Part shown: one piece after another, positions 53,854 through 61,682 of the stretch
How positions within the stretch are numbered: the stretch's first letter is position 1
Layout: each line of letters begins with the position of its first letter
Assembly (NCBI GenBank): GCA_022561485.1
Contig: JADFRD010000004.1
Location: 1 to 61,682 of the forward strand
From: Fidelibacterota bacterium
GTDB lineage: Bacteria > Fidelibacterota > Marinisomatia > Marinisomatales > TCS55
Direction: 5' to 3'
Length of the DNA: 61,682 nucleotides
Notes under the pieces: generated by a model
The model's database searches: none
What the model saw: only the letters and a program-made list of their open reading frames with translations
Told to the model about the DNA's origin: nothing
Translations under genes and position numbers: made by a program

Positions 53854-54776
53854 CAGTTGATCCCTTTTCCGGTGAGGTGCAGGAACACATCCTCTAAAGA
53901 GGATTTTTCGACGGATACGTTTAAAATATGGCAGTGATGATGAGATAATATTTGGATTATTTTGGCCATATCCGCCTCGGGTTCTTTAACGGTTACATGC
54001 AAACGATTGTCGTCATACGTAAAAGAAAACGAAGATAATGCCTTATTTAATTCTTCGCACCAACCGGTCATATGAATATTAATTCCGGCCTTGCCTAATT
54101 CTTTGGTGAGGTCCTTTGGGGAGCCTTCCTTGATAATCTGTCCCCGGTCAATGATTCCAACCCTTTCGCATAATAATTCCGCTTCCTCGATATAATGAGT
54201 CGTAAGCAGAATCGTTTTTCCGTTTTTGTGCAGCTCTCGTAAATAGTCCCAAAGCTCATGTCGCAGCTCCACATCTACACCGGCGGTGGGTTCGTCTAAA
54301 ATGATGATTTTTGGATCATGGACCAGTGATTTGGCCAATTGATAGCGTCGTTTCATCCCGCCGGAAAGCTGTCTTAAACGGGATGTGCGTTTGTCTTTTA
54401 ATCCCAGCCGTTCCAATAGTTCTTCTACACGAGGTTTGGCTTTATGCTTGCTAATGCCGTAATAACCTGCGTGGAAGTAAAGTAATTTCTCAATTGGAAA
54501 AAACCAGTCTATGGGAAGCTCCTGGTGAGCGATGCCAATTTGTGAGCGGGTGAAGCGAAAATCTTTCACAGTATCCTTGCCATAAATTTCTGTTACACCA
54601 CTGTTTTTTAGCACCAGGCCGGTGAGGATGTGAATTGTCGTCGTTTTACCCGCGCCGTTAGGACCAAGTAGTCCATAAAACTCGCCATCTTGAATAGTCA
54701 GGTTGACACCTTTTAGGGCGACAGTATCTTCATATGATTTATGAAGATCGGAAATATGAATTGCCGGGGAAGTCAA
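53853..54776 (-). CDS. ABC transporter ATP-binding protein
   Basis: A 307-residue ATPase of the ABC-2/NodI-YadG type. Walker A GPNGAGKTTT, Q-loop in IGIAHQELPID, signature LSGGMKRRYQLAKSLVHDPKI, Walker B IILDEPTAG, and H-loop TTHYIEEAELLCERVGIIDRGQI. The C-terminal ~70 residues are the DrrA/YadG-like extension ending SSLEDVFLHLTGKG. The start is TTG overlapping the upstream stop (TTGA). Paired with the ABC-2 permease. Confidence 0.95.
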   Translation of the reverse strand: MTSPAIHISDLHKSYEDTVALKGVNLTIQDGEFYGLLGPNGAGKTTTIHILTGLVLKNSGVTEIYGKDTVKDFRFTRSQIGIAHQELPIDWFFPIEKLLYFHAGYYGISKHKAKPRVEELLERLGLKDKRTSRLRQLSGGMKRRYQLAKSLVHDPKIIILDEPTAGVDVELRHELWDYLRELHKNGKTILLTTHYIEEAELLCERVGIIDRGQIIKEGSPKDLTKELGKAGINIHMTGWCEELNKALSSFSFTYDDNRLHVTVKEPEADMAKIIQILSHHHCHILNVSVEKSSLEDVFLHLTGKGIN

Positions 54777-55096
54777 TTTTCTAAATCAAAACCGATGTTT
54801 TGGTTAAAGGGGCTTGGAAAATCAAATCCCTCGACATTGGGAAAATGTACAATGGATAATATATATGTCCATGCAATTAATATGGATGCAGTCACAGTTT
54901 TAAATGCTTTTGAGTTATTTTTTTTATTGTGATCAGAAATTCTAAAATCTGGATTTTCAATCCAGACACCGTTTTCATTATAGCCAACTACTTTTGCAAA
55001 CAGTTTATTTTGGGTAATGCCTAATTCTTTAAGCGGTTCATGCTCGGATAGCACTAATAAAACGACATCTTCAACAATGTCTTCTATTTTCATCAT
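54773..55096 (-). CDS. Small hypothetical protein leading the ABC operon
   Basis: 107 residues. The N-terminal two thirds are soluble: KIEDIVEDVVLLVLSEHEPLKELGI and VVGYNENGVWIENPDFRI. A probable TM helix follows (about 66-84, VTASILIAWTYILSIVHF), and the tail FPNVEGFDFPSPFNQNIGF is Phe/Asn-rich. I do not recognise it. It could be a C-terminally anchored regulator or an accessory of the ABC-2 exporter, because its stop overlaps the ATPase start. The function should not be inferred beyond position. Confidence 0.55.
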   Translation of the reverse strand: MMKIEDIVEDVVLLVLSEHEPLKELGITQNKLFAKVVGYNENGVWIENPDFRISDHNKKNNSKAFKTVTASILIAWTYILSIVHFPNVEGFDFPSPFNQNIGFDLEN

Positions 55097-55262
55097 AACT
55101 GTTTTTGCTCCTATATCGAATTATAAAGTTAACTTGAACAATTCATCAGAAAAATTAATTTGATGTTTCGCATTGCAGACGCAGAGGTCTGTTTTTATTT
55201 TCGTTGATTGTTATGTTTGTTGTTATTGTTTTGGGTCAGAAAAACAGGGAAGTGAAAAAAGA

Positions 55263-56453
55263 CTAATCTTTTTTGATAATTTTATACACCGCTCCGTTAT
55301 AATCCACAATATATAATTCACCATCATTATCTTCTCCGAAAGAAGAAATGTAATTCGTAAATGTCCCACCACCGAGATTTATTTCATCCGTACGGTTTTG
55401 AAAATGGGTGACTTTACCATTTACTTCTTTAAATGTCCAAATATTTCCTGAACAATAGTCAGCAAAGAAATATGTCCCATAAAATTCAGGAATATTTTTT
55501 CCCCTGTATACATACCCTCCGGTGACTGAACAACCGTCCACGTTTGGTTCATCGAAACCGGTGAGAACCTTCATATAATTCGCATCGTTGGGGTATTCAA
55601 AAATGGGCAGCACACCAGTGGTATCGCAATTCTCTTTTGGATTGTAACAATGGTTTCCTTCCATGATTCTCCAACCGAAATTCTGTCCCCCAGCTTCTTC
55701 AGCAGGAATAAAATCGATTTCTTCCCACATGTCTTGGCCAACATCACCAAGATAAACATCACCCGTCTCGCGGTCGAACGAAAACCGCCAAACGTTGCGC
55801 AAACCATAGAGCCAGATTTCACCTTTGGCATTTTCTTCATTTACAAATGGATTATCATTTGGAATGGAATAAGGTTTCCCGTTGTCCACATCGATCCGCA
55901 ATATTTTACCAAAGAGGTTGTCCAATTGCTGGGCATGGTTAAATGGGTCGCCCCATTTTCCTCCGTCTCCCAATGAAATGTAAAGATAGCCATCAGGTCC
56001 AAAGACCATATGTCCACCGTTATGGTTGGAAAAAGGCTGTTTTAATCTGATTAATATTTTCTCCGATGCAGTATCCAACAGATTTGGATTTATTGAAACG
56101 TTAAATCGTGAAACAATGGTATAGTCATCCTTATCGATATAATTGAGAAAAACGAAACCATTTGACTGATAATTCGGGTGAAATGCTAACCCCAGAAGAC
56201 CCCTTTCATCCCCGGGCATGAGCGGATTGTGCACACGATCCCGAAGGTCTGCGAATAACTTACGAACGTTCTTTCCGTTTTTGATAATTTTAATGACACC
56301 TTTTTGTTCTAACACAAAAAGTCGCTCATTGTCACCGGGTGCTTGGCATACATACACAGGTTTGGTGAAGCCGTCCGAAATTTTAATCGATGATAATTTT
56401 GGTTCGTTGCTGAAAACTAAAATAGGGATGAGATAAATAATTCTATTAAACAT
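55263..56453 (-). CDS. PQQ-type sugar dehydrogenase-like beta-propeller protein
   Basis: A 396-residue exported protein (signal peptide, residues 1-14). GSDH/YliI-family signatures: FTKPVYVCQAPGDNERLFVLEQKG, RGLLGLAFHPNYQSNGFVFLNY, NHNGGHMVFGPDGYLYISLGDGG, EIWLYGLRNVWRFSFDRETGDVYLGDVGQDMWEEI and GGYVYRG near the end. The Arg/Asn cofactor-pocket motif (YGLRNVWRFSFD) and the His in NHNGGH argue that it is functional. The substrate sugar is unknown; many relatives are annotated from homology only. Monocistronic. Confidence 0.9.
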   Translation of the reverse strand: MFNRIIYLIPILVFSNEPKLSSIKISDGFTKPVYVCQAPGDNERLFVLEQKGVIKIIKNGKNVRKLFADLRDRVHNPLMPGDERGLLGLAFHPNYQSNGFVFLNYIDKDDYTIVSRFNVSINPNLLDTASEKILIRLKQPFSNHNGGHMVFGPDGYLYISLGDGGKWGDPFNHAQQLDNLFGKILRIDVDNGKPYSIPNDNPFVNEENAKGEIWLYGLRNVWRFSFDRETGDVYLGDVGQDMWEEIDFIPAEEAGGQNFGWRIMEGNHCYNPKENCDTTGVLPIFEYPNDANYMKVLTGFDEPNVDGCSVTGGYVYRGKNIPEFYGTYFFADYCSGNIWTFKEVNGKVTHFQNRTDEINLGGGTFTNYISSFGEDNDGELYIVDYNGAVYKIIKKD

Positions 56454-56526
56454 GGGGTAGAATAATACTTTTATTTTCTAAAGCATTGATATTAAAAAAT
56501 ATTAAAAAAGATTTTACAATAAGATT

Positions 56527-56569
56527 ATCAAAGTCTACTAACTTTGATATGGAGGTCATGAGACCTCCA
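56527..56569. repeat. REP-like double palindrome downstream of RAYT gene (copy B)
   Basis: ATCAAAGT (56527-56534), loop CTACTA, ACTTTGAT (56541-56548), then TGGAGGTC (56550-56557), loop ATGA, GACCTCCA (56562-56569). The order of the two hairpins is opposite to copies A and C, that is, inverted relative to copy C on the other side of the transposase gene. It lies 26 nt beyond the transposase stop codon. Confidence 0.82.
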
Positions 56570-56595
56570 AAATCTTTTGTTATTTTTAAGGGTTA

Positions 56596-57171
56596 TTACC
56601 ATATAAGAATTTCATCTGTCTTAAAGAGATTCTGTTTTTCATTCCCGGATGAAAAAGGAAAATCTTCGGAATAATTGACAAATCCTTTTCGTACGGGATT
56701 CAGATTAATATAATTTACTTTTTGTTCAAATACATAATTTGATTCTATAATAATGGGTATTTCATCAGTCCGCCATAGAGTGAAACGATGACGTCGTTTT
56801 AATTCTTCATGGAATAAACGAGGTACTCTTTTCAGGGAATTTTTCAGACTTTTATTTCTTGAATAAAATGGATCAATAATTAATTTTTTTGCTTCAACAG
56901 CTTCCCTCGTTTTTCTACCAATTCGTTTCTTAAAGTCACGATTAAAATCAGAAAGGGAATAATCTCCATCAGGGATATCGATGATATAATGAATATGATC
57001 CGGCATAATCACAAATGAATAAATTTTAATGTCTTTTTTAGAACGGTAGAAATTCCAAACGTGGAATATTTCATAGATTAAGTTTGTACAACAAAATACT
57101 GGAATCCATTCCCGAATAGTGTTAGTCATGAAATAAATATTTCCAGGAGCTGTGATCCAATTTGCTTTCAT
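56596..57171 (-). mobile_element. REP-associated tyrosine transposase (RAYT, Y1_Tnp family)
   Basis: A 191-residue HUH transposase related to IS200/IS605 TnpA. The N-terminal strand IYFMTNTIREWIPVF fits the family's 'ITFRT..r…f', the HUH motif is H59-x-H61 in VIMPDHIHYII, and the family C-terminal block KVNYINLNPVRKGFVNYSEDFPFSS is intact. The catalytic Tyr cannot be assigned with certainty by eye. RAYTs are domesticated-looking single-copy genes that mobilise REP palindromes. This gene is flanked on both sides, in inverted orientation, by matching double palindromes (56527-56569 and 57250-57312), as expected for a RAYT/REP unit. Confidence 0.88.
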
Positions 57172-57249
57172 ATTTTATTATTGTTGATTCAATAATTTGA
57201 TCATAAAAGATTTTCGATAATAATCAGATAATTATTTTAATCAAAATTA

Positions 57250-57312
57250 TTGGAGGTCTCCTGACCTCCAAATCATTCAGATCATATTATATCAAAGTCA
57301 GGAGACTTTGAT
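57250..57312. repeat. REP-like double palindrome upstream of RAYT gene (copy C)
   Basis: TTGGAGGTC (57250-57258), loop TCCT, GACCTCCAA (57263-57271), a 19-nt spacer, then ATCAAAGTC (57291-57299), loop AGGA, GACTTTGAT (57304-57312). Both stems are perfect. Inverted relative to copy B; same order as the solitary copy A at 38.0 kb, but with a longer spacer. Confidence 0.85.
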
Positions 57313-57357
57313 TATTATTATTATAAAATTCTTTATTTATTTTCTAATCCTCATTAT

Positions 57358-60388
<3,031 letters not shown>

Positions 60389-60397
60389 AATTTTTGA

Positions 60398-61682
60398 TTA
60401 ACCGTTGATGTATTTATCAATGAATTCAGATATAGAAAAGTGGTTCTCGTTTTCGAGTTTAAAATGATTATGGCGGTAATTACCTTCCCCGTCCACATGA
60501 TATTGAGCAATATAGGATTCAGCATTTCCTGTGATATCAATTAATGCTTTGTCTAAAATATCGACGTCAGCCATCGTATTATACAGTCCAAAAGACACAC
60601 GCACCATCCCTGATTTCAGTTTAAATACTTCTTCAAAATCCTCTTCCGCAATTGTTTCTGTGGCTTCCAGTAAATCATCCAAAATCATTTCTTTCACGTA
60701 TGGGTGAGCGCAAAAGCATTCATTTCGAACTGCAATATTATGGTAATCATTCAAAATAGCTGCTACGAGTCCATGATCCATCCCTTTGACATTAAATGAA
60801 ATCGACGCTGCCCGGGGACAAATATGACTATCGATTTCACCATAAATAATGACACCGGAGATTTTCTGCAATTTATCCATTGCGGCCAGAACGAGCTTTT
60901 CTTCATCTTCAAATATTTTTTGCATTCCAATCCTGTCCAGAACGTCTATAGCGGTTGCCAGCCCGATGGCGCCGGGAATATTGGGTGTGCCGGCTTCTTC
61001 ACGATCAGGGAACTTTGTTTTGACTTCATAACTCTCAACGTAAACATTTTCCACCATGCCGCCGCCCACTTCTTCCGGCTCGATATTTTCCAATATTTTC
61101 TTACGGCAGATCACCGCCCCAGGAGAACCGGGGACATAGGTTTTATGACCGGAAAACACGAGAGCGTCAATGTTTCTGTTCGGGTTTTTATGACCGCTCA
61201 TCTGCACCGGTAAATGGGCAACCAATTGTGCTCCATCCACTAATATAAGGGCATCGTATTCATGGGCAAGTTCAGCAATGTCATAAATGGGGTTGATAAT
61301 ACCCGTTACATTGCTCACTCCCGTTACTGCTATATAGTTGACACTGCCCTTATTTTTTTCCAGCTCATCTTCCAGCGCTTCCATATTGATACAACCCGGA
61401 CGTCCTTCGTGGCTATCCAATGGAATATGAATGACTTTTTCAGCATGTTTTCTATGAGGAAGGTCATTGGAATGATGTTCCATCAGTGAGATTAACGCAA
61501 TATGCCGGTCAGGACGATAATCACGAAAGACCCTTGCCAGCCGGTTTATACCGGACGTAGTACCACTGCCGGTGAAGAAGCAGGTATATGTTTCCGGATC
61601 TGCTTTAATAAAAGATAAAATACGTTCATGAGCCCATTGGTATTGTTCTGAAGAGATACGTGCGGAAAAGTGCAGAATACTA
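60398..61682 (-). CDS. Class V aminotransferase / cysteine-desulfurase-like protein, 5' truncated by window
   Basis: The frame is open to the window edge; the first residues (FTGSGTTSGINRLARVFRDY, ALISLMEHHSNDLPHR) are part of it, so the true start lies outside. Motifs: VDGAQLVAHLPVQM, the PLP-lysine segment FSGHKTYVPGSPG, GTPNIPGAIGLATA, and VRNECFCAHPYV with a Cys at the position of the SufS catalytic cysteine region. Resembles SufS/CsdA-like fold type I enzymes; whether it is a true cysteine desulfurase (persulfide donor) or another class V enzyme is not decidable by eye. No suf genes are visible beside it. Confidence 0.88.
   Translation of the reverse strand, partial: SILHFSARISSEQYQWAHERILSFIKADPETYTCFFTGSGTTSGINRLARVFRDYRPDRHIALISLMEHHSNDLPHRKHAEKVIHIPLDSHEGRPGCINMEALEDELEKNKGSVNYIAVTGVSNVTGIINPIYDIAELAHEYDALILVDGAQLVAHLPVQMSGHKNPNRNIDALVFSGHKTYVPGSPGAVICRKKILENIEPEEVGGGMVENVYVESYEVKTKFPDREEAGTPNIPGAIGLATAIDVLDRIGMQKIFEDEEKLVLAAMDKLQKISGVIIYGEIDSHICPRAASISFNVKGMDHGLVAAILNDYHNIAVRNECFCAHPYVKEMILDDLLEATETIAEEDFEEVFKLKSGMVRVSFGLYNTMADVDILDKALIDITGNAESYIAQYHVDGEGNYRHNHFKLENENHFSISEFIDKYING

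Noticed and set aside
55176-55191. CAGAC/GTCTG hairpin followed by T-rich sequence
   Set aside because: It is oriented for plus-strand transcription, but both neighbouring genes are on the minus strand; a 5-bp stem is weak.
60824-61213. Plus-strand 129-residue open frame opposite the class V aminotransferase
   Set aside because: Antisense shadow of a gene with full catalytic motifs; composition is atypical (Phe/His/Asn-rich) and it has no homologous pattern.

Overview
The window is a dense, AT-rich bacterial chromosome segment with a mostly housekeeping gene content and short operons coupled by 1-11 nt overlaps, many of them using GTG or TTG starts. Several features point to the FCB superphylum (relatives of Bacteroidota, with Marinimicrobia/SAR406 or a similar candidate phylum the best guess). 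They are a secreted protein with a type IX secretion (T9SS) C-terminal sorting domain, a PorV/PorQ-like outer-membrane protein, a Bacteroidota-style 'helix-hairpin-helix' outer-membrane barrel, an exosortase with a tiny substrate, and a UbiA enzyme that resembles archaeal-lipid DGGGP synthase. The phylum assignment is inference; no rRNA gene is present.

Layout. 1-3.6 kb: the end of prolyl-tRNA synthetase, recO, a papain-fold-like protein and a rhomboid protease. 3.9-7.5 kb (minus strand): a large T9SS cargo protein, then a 62-residue exosortase substrate, the exosortase and an accessory membrane protein. 7.9-10 kb: a MotA/MotB-type stator pair plus a small exported protein. 10-11.7 kb (minus strand): enolase and an FtsB/DivIC-like division protein. 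11.8-19.1 kb: a surface-polysaccharide cluster (FemAB/GNAT-like transferase, Wzx-type flippase, three glycosyltransferases, and an LTA-synthase-like membrane phosphotransferase on the opposite strand). 19.3-19.8 kb: two tandem paralogous small hydrophobic proteins with very strong ribosome binding sites, followed by a clear terminator. 20.2-26.4 kb: a PorV-like protein (apparently with an ATC start), an outer-membrane barrel, amidase, murI and folC.

26.5-37.9 kb is a long same-strand information-processing block: rho, an orphan Cas6b-like protein, an aminotransferase, rpmE, a DUF1385 membrane protein, prfA, prmC, ubiA-like, dnaE and dtd. 38.2-47.6 kb carries a B12-binding mutase subunit, a TPR protein, an M24 aminopeptidase, a secreted beta-propeller with a truncated M23 fragment, a methyltransferase, an AlkA-type glycosylase, a HAD phosphatase, and a 991-residue metallopeptidase/propeller/barrel protein. 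47.6-61.7 kb carries a palindromic element, a GIY-YIG pseudogene, pcm, a secreted phytase-like/nucleotide pyrophosphatase pair, a CsgG-like barrel protein, an ABC-2 exporter operon, a PQQ-type sugar dehydrogenase, a REP-associated tyrosine transposase (RAYT) flanked by inverted REP-like palindromes, PAP2, ligA and a class V aminotransferase cut by the window end.

The most unusual items are four. The first is the stand-alone Cas6b-like protein in the rho-rpmE-prfA-prmC neighbourhood; it lacks the usual catalytic histidines and carries a long basic tail. The second is the minimal exosortase cassette, whose substrate would yield a mature peptide of only about 11 residues. The third is the tandem pair of small two-helix membrane proteins. 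The fourth is the RAYT/REP unit with a third, solitary REP pair 18 kb away. No CRISPR array, tRNA or rRNA gene was seen.
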